Source: Eustoma russellianum (taxonomy: Eukaryota > Streptophyta > Magnoliopsida > Gentianales > Gentianaceae). Taken from it: DNA of 64,000 nucleotides. This document shows, piece after piece, positions 21,386 to 33,181 of this stretch. The position numbers and the translations under genes were made by a program. Where the stretch lies: NCBI GenBank assembly GCA_036186865.1, contig AP025041.1:40699824-40763823 (forward strand). The letters run 5' to 3'. How positions within the stretch are numbered: the stretch's first letter is position 1; every line of letters begins with the position of its first letter. The notes below the pieces were generated by a model. That model saw only the letters and a program-made list of their open reading frames with translations. It was not told where the DNA came from and searched no databases.

Positions 21386-22084
21386 ATGCTGACTAGTGAC
21401 AATTTTATTGAATGGAAGGATAATATCCTTTTGACGTTAGGGTGTATGGACTTAGACCTGGCAATCCGTGCGAAAAAACCACCAAATCCTACGGAATCAA
21501 GTACGCCATCTGAGAGGTCTAGTTACGAACGTTGGGAGCGATCTAATCGCCTCAGCATGATGCTTATCAAATCTCGTATAAGTCCAAACATTAGGGGTTC
21601 TATCCCTAATCTTGATAATGTCAAAGCTTACATGAAAGCCATTGATGATCAATTTGTAAGCTCTAACAATGCGGTAGCCAGCACCCTTATGAAGAGGCTT
21701 TCAAACATGACCTATGACAGAAGCCGTGGTGTGTGCGAGCACATCATGGAGATGAGGGACATTATTGCTAAATTAAGCTCCCTAAAGGTTGAAATCTCGG
21801 AGTCATTCCTGGTGCATTTCATACTCAACTATCTCCCTTCGGAGTTCACTCCATTTAAGATCTCATACAACACACATAAAGAAAACTGGTCAATTAATGA
21901 ACTTCTGACCATGTGTGTTCAAGAGGAGCAGAGGTTGAATAATGAGTCCATTGAGTCTGTGCATCTTGCGACTCATTTTAAGAGAGATGCAAAGAAGGGC
22001 AAAGGTGTTCCAATGAAGAAAACCGGCAATAAAGACACATGTCGGTTTTGTAAGAAAAGGGACACTGGAAGAAAGATTGCCTGA
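21386..22084 (+). pseudogene. Copia-3 gag
   Basis: The frame opens with MLTSDNFIEWKDNILLTLG, a typical copia gag N-terminus, followed by a UBN2-type core with the motifs SNMTYDRSRGVCEHIMEMR and FTPFKISYNTHKENW. It ends in the first half of a CCHC knuckle (CRFCKK). A one-base frameshift near 22058 diverts the remainder of the knuckle (the +1 frame continues DCLKYKGW). The upstream frame is open back through DFPP, so the true start may lie slightly earlier. Confidence 0.85.
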
Positions 22085-22125
22085 AATACAAGGGATGGCT
22101 GGAGAAGAAAGGTAATTTTTCCTTT

Positions 22126-23274
22126 GTGTGTCATGAATCTAATTTTACTGAGGTTTCTGATAATACATGGTGGATTGATTATGATTCTACAATTCACATT
22201 GCGAAAACCATGCAGGGCTTTCTAAACCTGAGGAAGCCAAATGAAAGTGAGCAATGCATCTATTCTGGAAACCGGATGCGCTCTACTGTTGAAGGAGTGG
22301 GATCTTATAGGCTCATTTTGAAAACTGGTTTTCAACTTGATTTGGAAAACACCTTTTATGTACCTTCTTTTTCCAGAAATTTAGTTTCTCTTTCAAGACT
22401 GTCGATTATTGGATATGATTTTTATTCACATCTTTTTGAAATGAATGTATTGAAAGAGAATAAAGTTATTGGTTCTGCGAAATTGAATGGTTTTTTGTTT
22501 CAACTTGAGCTAGATCCCATTTACGAGCATACTCTTTTAACAGAAACTGGTACAAAGCGTTGTATTATCAATGAGAACTCATCAAGTCTTTGGCATAAAA
22601 GATTGGGATATATCTCAATCGAAAGAATGAAAAGATTAGTGAATGAAGGAGTTTTACAAACTCTAGACTTCACTGATTTAGGTACTTGTGTGGGATGCAT
22701 AAAGGGCAAGCAAACCAACAAGACCATTAAGGGTGCCAAAAGGAGTTCTCAACCTCTTGAAATCATACACACGGATATCTGTGGACCTTTTCATACACCT
22801 TGCTTGAATGGTCAGAAATACTTTATTTCATTTATCGACGACCATTCAAGGTTCATGTATCTCTATCTTCTATTTGAAAAATCTGAAGCACTTGATGCGT
22901 TCAAAATCTTCAAATTAGAAGTAGAGAAACAAAAGGAGAAGACAATCAAAATTGTCCGATCTGATAGAGGTGGTGAATATTATGGACGTTACACAGAAAA
23001 GGGACAAATGATTGGTCCATTTGCCGAATTCCTTCAAAAGGAGGGTATTGTTGCTCAATACACCATGCCTGGCACACCACAACAAAATGGTGTTGCTAAA
23101 AGAAGGAATCGGACTCTTATGGACATGGTCAGGAGCATGATTAGCACAACGAATTTGCCTATATCCTTTTGGAGTGAAGCTCTAAAAACCGCTGTGTATG
23201 TTTTAAATAGGGTTCCATCTAAGGCCGTTCATAAAACACCTTTCGAGTTGTGGAATGGTTGGAAACCAGTTTAA
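22126..23274 (+). pseudogene. Copia-3 protease, pre-integrase and integrase
   Basis: The protease region shows WWIDYDSTIHIAK where D[ST]GAT is expected, so the active-site glycine is lost. The GAG-pre-integrase motif follows (LWHKRLGYIS... CVGCIKGKQ), then a good integrase core: HTDICGPF, FIDDHSRF, RSDRGGEY and TPQQNGVAKRRNRTL. This places the catalytic DDE residues near residues 220-330 of the 382-residue frame. It ends at 23274, where a frameshift moves to the next frame (23250-23747). Confidence 0.88.
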
Positions 23275-23747
23275 AACATTTACACATATGGGGCTGTCCA
23301 GTTGAAGTTAGGGTATACAACCCAAGCATAAAGAAACTGGATGAACGAACGAAAAGTGGTTATTTTATTGGATATGCAGTTAACTCCAAAGGATATAGAT
23401 TTTACTGTCCCTCACATACTCCTAAAGTGGTTGAAGCTAGAAATGCTAAGTTCCTAGAGGATCATGAAGTCAGTGGGAGTGATTCGAATCGAGAATTCAA
23501 TTTTGAGGAAATAATGGATACACATATTGTACCTTTATATGTGGAAAATTCGGTTGCTATTCAACAAAATGAAGAGCCGCCAATTGTACAACCTCAAATT
23601 GAAGAATCACATCAAGAACAAACTGAACCCACTAATCCCACATCTACTGAACCAGTGGGAGTACGAAGATCCTCAAGAACTAAAAGGCCAGCAATTCTAG
23701 CGATTATGTTGTATATCTTCAAGAGTCCAATTATGACATTGGACTAA
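23250..23747 (+). pseudogene. Copia-3 integrase C-terminus and linker
   Basis: It continues integrase after the frameshift, with HLHIWGCPVEVRVYNP and the GYFIGYAVNSKGYRFYCPS motif of copia integrases. An acidic/Glu-rich linker and the RRSSRTKRP basic patch that precedes RT follow. Confidence 0.85.
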
Positions 23748-23776
23748 ATCATGACCCTATCTCGTTTTCACAAGCC

Positions 23777-24388
23777 ATGAATTGTGACAAATCGTCACTA
23801 TGGTACAATGCCATGAAAGAGGAGATGGAATCAATGGATAAAAACAATGTCTGGGAACTTGTTCCGTTACCAAACAGAGCCTCTGTGGTGGGATACAAAT
23901 GGGTCTTTAAGACCAAAAGAGACTCGTTTGGTAACATTAAACGATATAAAGCCAGACTTGTAGCCAAAGGTTTCACTCAGAAAGAAGGCATTGATTACCA
24001 TGAAACCTTCTCTCCAGTCTCAAAGAAGGATTCATTTCGGATAATCATGGCATTAGTAGCTCATTTTGATCTCGAGCTACATCAAATGGATGTGAAAACT
24101 GCGTTTTTGAATAGGGTTCTTGATGAAGAGGTATACATGCGTCAACCTGAAGGCTTTGTCAATTTTGATAATGATCAACTTGTTTGCAAATTGAATAAAT
24201 CCATATATGGGCTTAAACAGACTTCACGTCAATGGAACATCAGGTTTCATGAGGTAATCTCTGCATTCGGTTTCGTAGAGAACATTGTTGATCAATGTAT
24301 ATACCTCAAGACGAGTGGGAGCAAATACATTTTCTTAGTCCTATATGTGGATGATATTCTACTGGCAAGCAGTGATCTTGGGTTATAG
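23777..24388 (+). pseudogene. Copia-3 reverse transcriptase
   Basis: RVT_2 family motifs are well preserved: NVWELVPLP, VGYKWVFKTK, RLVAKGFTQKEGIDY, LHQMDVKTAFLN, YGLKQ and the catalytic LYVDDILLA at the C-terminal end. The frame stops at 24388, shortly after the catalytic YVDD. The stretch 24389-24494 still reads as RT in another frame (DMKDMGEASYVLGIEIHRD). Confidence 0.88.
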
Positions 24389-24494
24389 CATGAGACTAAG
24401 CGATTTCTCGCTTTTAACTTTGATATGAAGGATATGGGTGAAGCCTCTTATGTCCTTGGCATAGAGATTCACAGAGATAGAACAAGTAAAATAC

Positions 24495-24923
24495 TTGGTC
24501 TTTCTCAGAAGGCCTACATTATTAAAGTACTTGAGAAATTTGCTATGCGGAATTGCACGTCTATTGCGTCACCTATTGTCATTGGAGGCTGAGTTCATTG
24601 CATGCTATGAAGCTACTTCACAGGCCTTATGGATGAGAAATTTCATCAGTGGTCTTAAGGTTGTCGATATTGTTGATAGACCCATAAAGATTTTCTGCGA
24701 CAATTTAGCTGCTGTGTTCTTTGCGAAAAATAACAAAAGTGGGAGTCGCAGTAAACATATCGACATAAAGTATTTGAAGGTCAAAGATCATGTTAAACAA
24801 GGAGAAATAAAGATTGAACACATTAGTACGAAGTCAATGGTTGCTGATCCTATGACTAAAGAATTACCGGTTAAAGTTTTCAGGGATCATGCTACTGATA
24901 TGGGACTTCTTAGTTCTCCTTGA
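24495..24923 (+). pseudogene. Copia-3 RNase H domain, 5'-deleted
   Basis: The RNase H part starts abruptly near 24580 with EAEFIACYEATSQALWMRNF and continues with FCDNLAAV, SKHIDIKYLKVKDHV and ADPMTKELP. The region between the RT C-terminus and this point, normally about 150 residues with the first catalytic Asp, is deleted. Confidence 0.85.
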
Positions 24924-25252
24924 TTTGTTGTACTTTGATCGTATTTTGTCTAGACATTTGTGACTTTGATTATGCGCATTTAAAGTTGTAGGATCTATTT
25001 GATCCATGGATGTGGAACCATTTAGAGATGATTTATAGTAAATCATTCATTTTGTTCGATTGAGTGTATGATGCATTGTAATTCTTGGAAGGGAGTGCTT
25101 GACATCAAAGCATGACCGCCTTGATTCGTGTGTTGTATTTTCAATCTAAGTTTGGTAGTCAATAGATCCAAGTGACAATAAAATTATGGCCATATTGTTT
25201 TATCACCTATGCCGTGTTATCTAGCATTCGACATGTGATCCAAGTGGGAGAA

Positions 25253-25670
25253 TGTAAGAATCAATTATATTAATTATAATTGATTGCTATAATCTCGTGA
25301 TTTATTTGTAAATCACTAATGTGGATCACATGTATAATGTATCTGTACGTTATATTGGCTAGATACATTGCAATTATTGACTGCACTAATTATCAGATTT
25401 GATTATGATTGATTGACAATTATTAAGTTTCCTTGATGGAAGGAATTGATTGTCAGTCAAATATGGAAGGGAGTCCCGGCCTAGCCTATAAATAGAGGGC
25501 CTGTGATATTCCATCAATCATAGCTATACAGCATTCAGATAGGCATAGTCTGGAAGGCTCCATTTCCGCAAGGATTCTCTTCTGCAGCAGGCTTCCGATT
25601 CGAAGGCGACGACTAAGCGATCATGGACGGAGGTAACGTTTATGCTTCCGCTATTTATTTTGGCCTAACA
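25253..25670 (+). repeat. Copia-3 3' LTR (418 bp)
   Basis: It follows the polypurine tract CCAAGTGGGAGA, starts TGTAAGAATC, and is followed by the TSD AAATA. Confidence 0.93.
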
Positions 25671-25675
25671 AAATA

Positions 25676-25900
25676 CACTACTTATTCTCTCCATCGGAAT
25701 AGTAGCGGTAGTTGTTGATATTTTATTAGTGGATTCAACTGGTGGGTTCATGCAATCCCTTGGAAGACAAAGTTGTCACGCGTGTCAGAACCCCTACAGC
25801 GTTAAACAACGGTGCAAGGTACACTCCCGCATTTATTTACTTTGCTTTTGTGTTCTCTTAATTGATCCTCGGGTAACGGATTTACTATGTAATTCTAACA
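25676..25900 (+). repeat. Copia-2 3' LTR, second part
   Basis: It continues the Copia-2 LTR after the Copia-3 insertion and matches 14912-15144 of the 5' LTR. It ends CTAACA, followed by the TGTCG TSD and the locus K tail. Confidence 0.9.
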
Positions 25901-26183
25901 TGTCGGTCATCCGGACTCGAACGATAGTAAACAATAGTTTTTGCTGTCGTTGGAATATACTGGGTATAGTGATTGTTGTTATTAAATGTGTGTCAGTCAT
26001 GTTTTTTTTGGAGGTTTCCTTTGAAGATTCATCCATTCTTACTTCTAAGTTCTTGATTAATGTTGTGAGTCCTCGTTTCTCTACTTTGTCATTTGTAAGG
26101 CTTGTCAGAACGTGTATTAAGATCAGTGTGTAAGTAAAGTTGTTTTAGGGCCAGATGAATTTGTTATTATGTAAGCTTTGATG
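25901..26183 (+). other. Locus K copy A, 3' flank
   Basis: This matches copy C at about 58490-58735 (shared CTTTGAAGATTCATCC, GTTGTGAGTCCTCG and ATGTAAGCTTTGATG). No ORF is supported. Copies A and C diverge at about 26183, where LINE sequence starts. Confidence 0.75.
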
Positions 26184-27242
26184 TAGTTAGAATTTCTGGC
26201 TTAGTGCACTTTCAGTCCCAGCAACAGTTTTGGATCAAGTTAACAGAGTCTGCCTTCATTTCTTATGGGGCAGTAGTAATAATGGCAACAAACGGGCCTT
26301 AGTCTCGTGGAAACAAGTCTGTCTTCCAAAAGAAGAGGGAGGTCTGGGAGTTCTGCAGCTAAGGGCCTGGAACAGGGCTCTCCTTGTGAAGAACTTGAAG
26401 GATATTCACTTGCAAAAAGATCTACAATGGGTGAAATGGATTAATTGTATGTACAAGCTGCATTTCAGCTTATGAACCAGTTGCAAGAAGCAATATAACT
26501 CGCCTCTGATGAAAGTATTGTTGGATATTCGAGACACTCTCATCTCTAATACAGGAAGCATCTCTGCTGCCCAATTGTTAATGCACTCTTGGGTACAAAA
26601 CGGTAGGATGGCTCCTGAGGTGGCATATAAGAACTTCAGATCCAAGGGTGAAGTGGTGCCTTAGAAAACAATGGTTTCGGATCCAGTCATCACTCCAAAA
26701 CATGGGTTTATTCTATGTCTTACGGCTAATAACAGGTTGAGCACAAAAGACAACATGCCTTTTATTGCGGACAGCACTTGCTCCTTTTGCAATTCAACAG
26801 AGACAATTCGTTACATCTTCTTTAGGTGCCATGCACTAAGAGATATCTGGAGGTTTTTGGTGAATTGGTTGAAGATGTCTACTACTTTGGATTGTCTCCC
26901 AAGAATCTTGGCTTGGGGACAAAAGAGACTAAAGAAGAAAAGTAGCAAAAATAGGGCGACTAAGATAAGCATTGCTGCTGCAGTTTATTTGGTTTGGCAA
27001 GATAGGAACAAAGTCTATATGAAGGTGCTACATTAAAGGTAGAGAATGCAATTCATAGATTACAAACACATGTGTATAGGGCCTTGAATGCTTTAAGGTA
27101 GCAAAAGGATAGAAAGGTCTTAAGGAACAATAATGTTTGTTCCTTGATAGTTTTATTTTGACATGGTATTGGATTGTATGGGTTGCATTCCCTATGATAC
27201 ATGGATCTTGGTTAATACAAATTTACATTTTAACAAAAAAAA
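26184..27242 (+). pseudogene. 5'-truncated L1-type LINE (RT C-terminus and zf-RVT)
   Basis: The reading starts FWLSALSVPATVLDQVNR and passes through FLWGSSNNGNKRALVSWKQ, GGLGVLQLRAWNRALLVKN and a C-terminal zf-RVT block (CSFCNSTETIRYIFFRCHALRDIWR, in two parts, about 26780-26860). These are typical of the C-terminus of plant non-LTR retrotransposon ORF2. Stops at 26473 and 26662 break it. The 3' end is an A-run at about 27232-27242, as expected for target-primed reverse transcription. No clear target duplication was found. Confidence 0.85.
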
Positions 27243-28615
27243 ATATGATTCGGCAAATGCCTACATCGATACGATAAGTTAATAGTCTTTTTTAATATGG
27301 AGAACAATAAAATACAAATAAAAGAAAACTGATATAATACTAGATCATCTAAGTAATTGTCCGTGACTCACTTGTTTCCAACGAAAATTGGTGTATTTTT
27401 CCCCATGAGTCTAAAGCTGAAGGAATCAACGGAGCTTCAAGTACGAAACATCTTTGCCATGTCCAATACCTAAATTGTGACACAACACAATATGTGACAC
27501 AGACATTTTCTGAAACCAGCACACTGATCACTATTGAGAAAAAGAATTTGAGTGCTTTACGAATACAAGATTTAAATACAACGTGTTTAAGAAATGCAGT
27601 GAAAAATTTATTACTTGACACGTTTTTGCAATAAACTTGCCTTATATACTTTATATATAATGTTGCCGTACTAACAAGACATGAAGCTTTAAAGTTTACA
27701 TCAAATGGCAAACATTTCTTGTGTTTGAACTAATTTCAGGTGTCACCAGTGAAGTACTTAGTTTAATGAACTAACGAGTTCATTAAATGGAGATATATTT
27801 GGAGAAGGCATGACGTCAACAAATTTTAACATAGAAAGTCTCCTATCCACTTGGTCATACACGTTTATATATATAGTCAGATTTTTTATAAAAAGGCACA
27901 ATACACATATATTCCGACGTACTACCGACACGTTACATATATTACAAACGTACGTCAACGTCATACCACTATATTTACCTCATATTTATGAGTATATTCA
28001 GGTCTTATATCATATGATATAAGTCATGGTGATGACAAAATTATTACAACACGTTACAAGGTTGTAAACCAAAAATTGTCGTATCGGGTAACTACCGAAA
28101 CTTCGCCAACACGTCACGTACTTGCTATATATAGATTGCCAGCCCATATACTTTAAAAAGAGCCAAAAATCTCGTAGCTCACATGGTATATTCAGCCATG
28201 AACTCAATCCATGTTGGCACACAAAAATCACCCCCAATTAAGGCCAAATTGTGGAAATTCCAAATTCACCTTTTTCAGCACATGTGGGCGCCAATTTTAA
28301 ACAGCTTATGAGCTGAATATTTAACTTATTTTATGTATATTATGTATGACATAATATATATAACATGTGCAAAAATTTTGAATTTAATCGGAGAAAAATT
28401 GCGTAATCGACGAAAGTCGAAAATTCGGTTTTCTACGAACACAACACATGTAACGTTTTTGGCATGACATGTAACATGTATCTAGACACTTTTTACATAT
28501 TCAATACATGTTGAAATGTACTAGAACATTCAAATTACGGCTGATTGAAATATACCATATATGTGTAATTATTGTGCAATATTTGACAAAGTTTACAAAA
28601 GTGAAATTCACCACA
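27243..28615. other. AT-rich intergenic sequence
   Basis: I see no convincing gene. Two perfect palindromes stand out: an 11-bp stem with a 4-bp loop at 27762-27787 and a 20-bp perfect palindrome at 28004-28023. An open minus-strand frame of 120 codons (27349-27711) resembles nothing I recognise. Confidence 0.5.
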
Positions 28616-30183
28616 TGTTGGAGACTATGTACACGCCATTCTCAGCCTTGGTGGAGCTTATGTAAAGCTTAGTTGGAATCTCAATTGGTGGAGAATAAGC
28701 CACACAAGGTTAGTGACATAAAGGAGGGAGCTACACAAGGTAACAATTCAAACTTTTTGACAAATGCAACACATGCTGAAAATTCAGGATGTGAGACAAT
28801 TGAGGTGGCCTCTTTTTTTGTCTTGATGGTGATCAAATTTGCTTCCCAAATTTATAGGGATTAGTTGTTGATTATTTGACAATATTTTAAACCTTATTTG
28901 GCACATGTTTTTACACTTTAATCTCTGATTTTTACAGCTACTAAATGTTGACAAGATTCATCTAATCATAGAGTGTCAAGTAAGCAAAGCCAAGACATTC
29001 ATCCAATCAAATTGTGCCAAGTAAGCAAGATGGTGTCATATCTACACAAGGCAATCTTCCAAGGGCATTAAAGAGAATTCTCAAGATGGAAGAAAAGCCC
29101 TAGGGGGCGGCCAATCATGAATAAAAAGAAGAGAAGAGAGCAAACAATGATAAGACAACTCTCATATTCTATCAAGTGCAAAAAGACTCTCTACTCTCTT
29201 CTTCTACATTTCTTTCTTCTTCTTTCTCTCTCAAGCCTATTGTTCTTATATTCAATATATTGAATAGGCTTTGATTAGACCACCATACACGTTTCAATTG
29301 TAAAAGGTTGATCAAGGTGTGATCAAACCTTCATCTGTTCGGTGGTGGTGTTCGTGATAGGTGTGATTGCTTATAACGTTTGTTTATGGGTGGAGTTGGT
29401 ATGTAAATCCAGCAACCCTTGTGGTAAGGTGTTATTTTTTGTTTAGTGATAACCGAGGGAGGTGTTCTCGAAGAATGGAGTAGGTTGATTTAACCGAACC
29501 AGTATAAAATCCTTGGTGTCGTTACTTTCAGCACTTTACTTTCAAATTTAAGTTTCTGTGTTGATTTCGTTACAGTCATAAAAATATTAAACGACTTTCA
29601 AGAATTACAAAACTTTGGAGAAACATAGCCGCACCACTTAAGTTTCATTTTGCGCAAGTCTCAACCCATTTGGACAAGTATAAGTCAATCAAACGTTAAT
29701 AGTTTTGAGACTAGTGCAATCTGATTTTCAGACTTGCAAAGGTTGAGAAAATTAATGTATTTGACATACTTCCCAAAGGACTTTTTCAAAACTGTTTCAA
29801 CCCCTTTAAATAAATATAGTAAGGGTGTTGTCATTAAACTTTCAGATCATTTGGAGTCACAAATTAATCGGAATAAAAATTTTAAAACGGAGTACTATTT
29901 CTGGCAGATTCACGTAATCTGACCAAAAAGTATTTTCAAAGGGTTAGAGGTTGAATTTTAATATGAAATTTTTAGGAGATACTTATAACATCTGAGAGTA
30001 TAATTTCTCCAAATTTCAGAATTTTTGAAGGCCTGAAACCAGGTCTTTCAAACGTTTCAAATCAGGATCTAAAAACAGAAACTGTTTTCAGAAGTTAGGT
30101 TTTTGTGTCAAAATATTTTAAAAACAAAATTTTCTGCACCTACTATTCAGCCACCCTTCTAGTGGTGCCTTACATGTCCTACA
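28616..30183 (+). repeat. Copia-4 5' LTR (start uncertain)
   Basis: The right end (TCCTACA) is set by the primer-binding site. The segment has a pyrimidine-rich TCTTCTTTCTCTCTC run (29205-29231), then a hairpin-forming sequence at 29233-29271 (AAGCCTATT ... AATAGGCTT). Near 29460-29510 is the GGTGTTCTCGAAGAATGG ... ACCGAACCAG stretch typical of Sirevirus LTRs. Confidence 0.55.
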
Positions 30184-30240
30184 AGTGGTATCAGAGCCCA
30201 GGAATACTCACGACAAGGAGATCCAATGATCTTAGTGAGA

Positions 30241-31180
30241 TGGCAACCACTAGCTTCAAAACAAGCAAGAAGGTATGTCGAGTCAAAGGCCTCCTCTTTT
30301 TGATGGTGAGTCCTTTATCCAATGGAAACTTAGAAAGAAATTCTTTCATATGGCTATTGATACTGATTTATGGTCTATTATAGAAGACGGTCCATTCGTT
30401 CCATCTAAGTTATCTACTGTTGATGGAGTCACACTAGAAGTTATAAAACCGAAACAAGAATAAACTAGTGATGACAAAAAGAGAATAAGTAAAAATGCTA
30501 GATCCATGCAACTACTTCTAAACGGGCTACGTAAAAGTGAATCAAGTTACGTGTTTAATTGCTCTAATGCTCAAGAGATGTGGAGAATTATTGAGATGAA
30601 ACATGAAGGGACTAGACAAGTTAAGGAGTCTAAAATAAAAATGCTTATGTCCACTCTTGAATCTTTTAAATTATTGCCAAATGAATCTAATGTTTACAAG
30701 GATTTACGGTTGACTAACATCCATAATTCTCTTGAGTCTCTTGGCAAAGCTTTCTTTATGCAGGAAAAAGTCCAAAAGGTATTAAAAAGTCTCCCACCGG
30801 AATGGGATCCTAAAGTCACAGAAATTGAGGAGAGTAAATAAACGAAATCAATAAAAGTGGAGGAACTAATCGGATCGCTAAAGGTATATGAAAACAAACA
30901 TACATTAAAGAAATCAGAATCAACGTCAAAACAAGGTAAGACTATTGCTTTTAAATCAAATGAATATGTCTCTACTTCTTACGATCATGTAGATGATAGT
31001 GATTCAGAATCAGACAATGATGATATAATATTATTGGCTAAAGGTTTGAGAAAATTTATGAGAAAGTCATTTAAAAACAAACCTAAGGCTATTTTGACTA
31101 AAAGAAATAAAAATAAAATTAATGACTAGGACGTAAAGTGCTATAAATGCGGGAAATTTGGACACTTGTCATATGACGGC
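30241..31180 (+). pseudogene. Copia-4 gag (Sirevirus type)
   Basis: Frames at 30241, 30275, 30506 and 30857 join to a gag reading RPPLFDGESFIQWKLRKKFF, WSIIEDGP, then the UBN2 core (SNAQEMWRIIEMKHEGT, VLKSLPPEW), LIGSLKVYE, and an acidic DDSDSESDNDD stretch. A zinc knuckle CYKCGKFGHLSYDG follows at about 31139-31180; its final Cys is Gly. Stops at 30461-30463, 30839-30841 and 31127-31129 and a frameshift near 30270 inactivate it. Confidence 0.82.
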
Positions 31181-31303
31181 CCTAACAAAGACAAACAAAC
31201 GAACAAACACCTTGACAAGGATCGAACCAAAACTAGACTTGTCTCAGAACCTAAACAAAGGAGAAGAGCTCCCAAGGACGAAGAAGAGACGGCACAAGTA
31301 TGC

Positions 31304-31361
31304 TTTATATATATGCATACATATATATATATACACACATATATATATATGTATGTATATA
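31304..31361. repeat. TA/CA-type microsatellite
   Basis: An alternating TATATATATG / TACACACATATA run lies at the broken end of the Copia-4 gag, just before the Copia-5 LTR. Confidence 0.8.
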
Positions 31362-31377
31362 AACAACTGGCAGAAGT

Positions 31378-31609
31378 TGTTAGGAAATAAGATATTTGTT
31401 TCCCTATTTATTTATTTTTCTTAGTTGTAATATCAATCAAAGATTGAGAGTATACAGGAGTAATTGTAGGAGTGATTATAAGATGTGATTGATTGATTAT
31501 TTACCTTGTATATACTAGGGATAGTTGTATAAAAAGGATACATGATGTACTGAAAATTTATGAATGAAACAAACAGTTTCACAAAATTCCAATTGTTACT
31601 CGGTTATCA
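31378..31609 (+). repeat. Copia-5 5' LTR
   Basis: The sequence TGTTAGGAAATAAG ... CGGTTATCA is followed directly by a primer-binding site TGGTATTAGAGCA (31610-31622), which carries a one-base change from the standard TGGTATCAGAGC. Confidence 0.92.
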
Positions 31610-31803
31610 TGGTATTAGAGCATAGTTGAACATACTCTTACCAACCAAGAATTGGAGATTTTCTGAGTGGAGGCTCAGAAAATATTCATCATTGCCATTA
31701 CCTTTACCTTACTGTCGATCATACCTTTCCCAGCCTTACCTTCTCAGCCAGTTCTGACAGCAACCAGTGTAACTTACTTGTTTATCGACAAGACAAAAAA
31801 AAC

Positions 31804-32912
31804 ATGTCAGACCCAGAGTCAAGTGAACCAAAAACACCAAACCTCGTAGATCTGGCAGTTCAAGTAGCCCAAATTTTACAGAATACACCTACTAAACCAC
31901 CCGTAAGTCCAGTACAACCACAGAAAGTCCAAGTTTTGTCAGAAAATTTATCTATTTCTGTCAAACATAATGAGAACAATTATGTTGTCTGGGCTCCACT
32001 AGTATTACGGGCCATCATCGGGAGAGGGAGGAGGCACCATCTCATGGGTGTCCCTCCTCCACCTCAGCCAACAAACTCTGAATTTTCCATGTGGGAACAT
32101 GTTGATAATGCTGTCGTCACATGAATAATTCAAACAATTGAACCAGCTTTGGTAATGAATATAACAAGATATCCCACAGCAAAAGCACTGTGGGATGGTC
32201 TTCCCCTCACGTATAGATTGGGAACATACTCTCTCAGGGCATATAATCTTCACAGAAGGGCCAGTCTAGTCAGGCAAGGTAGTGGAAACGTTGAATTATA
32301 CTGGACTCGCTTCCAGGAGCTATGCACTGCAATTGATGCTAATGAACCGAACCCTATGCAGTGTTCTACAAATATACATATATATAATAATAAAATCGAA
32401 GCCGTGAGGCTGTTTTAATTTCTAACAGCCATTGATGAAAAATACAGCACTGTGAAAAATTATTTGCTCAAGAAGGACCCATTGCCTACACTGGTAGTTG
32501 CATACAGTGAGATTTGAAGAGCAGAGGAAAGGTTGCTTGTTTTGCACAAAACACCCCCAGAGCATTTCTCATCACAGGGAGTCATTGGTCACGGCCTAGC
32601 AACACACACATCGGCTACCAGAGGCCGTGACCAAGGAACAACACAGGGACGAGGAGCTCCGCAGGGCAGAGGCCAGGGAAACCTTAAATCCAACAACCTC
32701 AAACACATCAAAGGCAAAGGGGGACTGATTTGCAGTGATTGTGGTCAAAAGCGACACACAAAGGAGAAGTGTTTCCAAATAATAGGATACCGAGAGTGGT
32801 ACGAAGGAAAACAGAAACAGATAGAGGGAACGAAGGCCATGGTAGCTGCGGCGTTTGCTGGGGTCGAAGAAGAAGACACAGATGGGGCGGACGAAGGTTT
32901 AGGTAAAAGTGT
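31804..32912 (+). pseudogene. Copia-5 gag
   Basis: Starting at MSDPESSEPK (31804), the reading has the copia gag N-terminus (NENNYVVWAPLVLRAIIG), then AKALWDGLPLTY and a WTRFQELC block. An RG-rich linker (GRDQGTTQGRGAPQGRGQG) and a zinc knuckle (CSDCGQKRHTKEKC, about 32730-32775) follow. Stops at 32122-32124, 32416-32418 and 32515-32517 interrupt it. Confidence 0.85.
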
Positions 32913-33181
32913 TGGGGTTTTAAACCCCAACCTAATTTTGTTACAATTTCCCCAAAATACCCCTGCAGGAATTAACTATCTCATCCCTAGAATTTCACAT
33001 ATTTCAGATTCAGGCCTTTACCTTACCAGAAATTCCTACCGCAATCCCTCAAGTTCTTGAAACCAGCCATTTCGGTCCCTTCGCCTCTAAAATATCCACC
33101 TAAACCCTTAACTTTCACCAGAAGTCCAAAAATGCCCTAAAACCTTACAAATCACTGGCCTATATCAGTTCCACTATTTCA

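Larger units (their letters stand above)
19285..25670 (+). mobile_element. Copia-3: Ty1/copia element nested in the Copia-2 3' LTR
   Basis: This is a 6.4-kb plus-strand element with LTRs at 19285-19703 and 25253-25670, both starting TGTAAGAATC and ending CTAACA. The TSD is AAATA (19280-19284 and 25671-25675). The LTRs are nearly identical, differing at a few positions by eye, so it is younger than Copia-2. Its coding order is gag, protease, integrase, RT and RNase H, but frameshifts and a deletion inactivate it. Confidence 0.95.
14208..25900 (+). mobile_element. Copia-2: degenerate Ty1/copia element, host of Copia-3
   Basis: The 5' LTR is 14208-15144 and the 3' LTR is 18573-19284 plus 25676-25900, split by Copia-3. 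Both LTRs total about 937 bp and start TGTTGGATTTG. The TSD is TATCG (14203-14207) versus TGTCG (25901-25905), with one mismatch. A primer-binding site follows the 5' LTR and a purine tract (CAAGTGGGAGAT) precedes the 3' LTR. Only about 3.4 kb lies between the LTRs, and the polyprotein is reduced to scraps. Confidence 0.9.
28616..31377 (+). mobile_element. Copia-4: Sirevirus-like copia, 5' part only
   Basis: A long LTR ends at 30183, followed by a primer-binding site (TGGTATCAGAGCCC, 30186-30199) and a broken Sirevirus-type gag. The LTR start is uncertain; I place it at TGTTGGAGAC (28616). Everything after the gag zinc knuckle is missing: a TA-rich microsatellite (31304-31361) and then the Copia-5 LTR follow. 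No 3' LTR is in the window. Confidence 0.75.

Noticed and set aside
27349..27711. 120-codon minus-strand ORF as a host gene
   Set aside because: It shows no recognisable domain or conserved motif and no supporting splice or promoter context. It is probably chance in AT-rich DNA.
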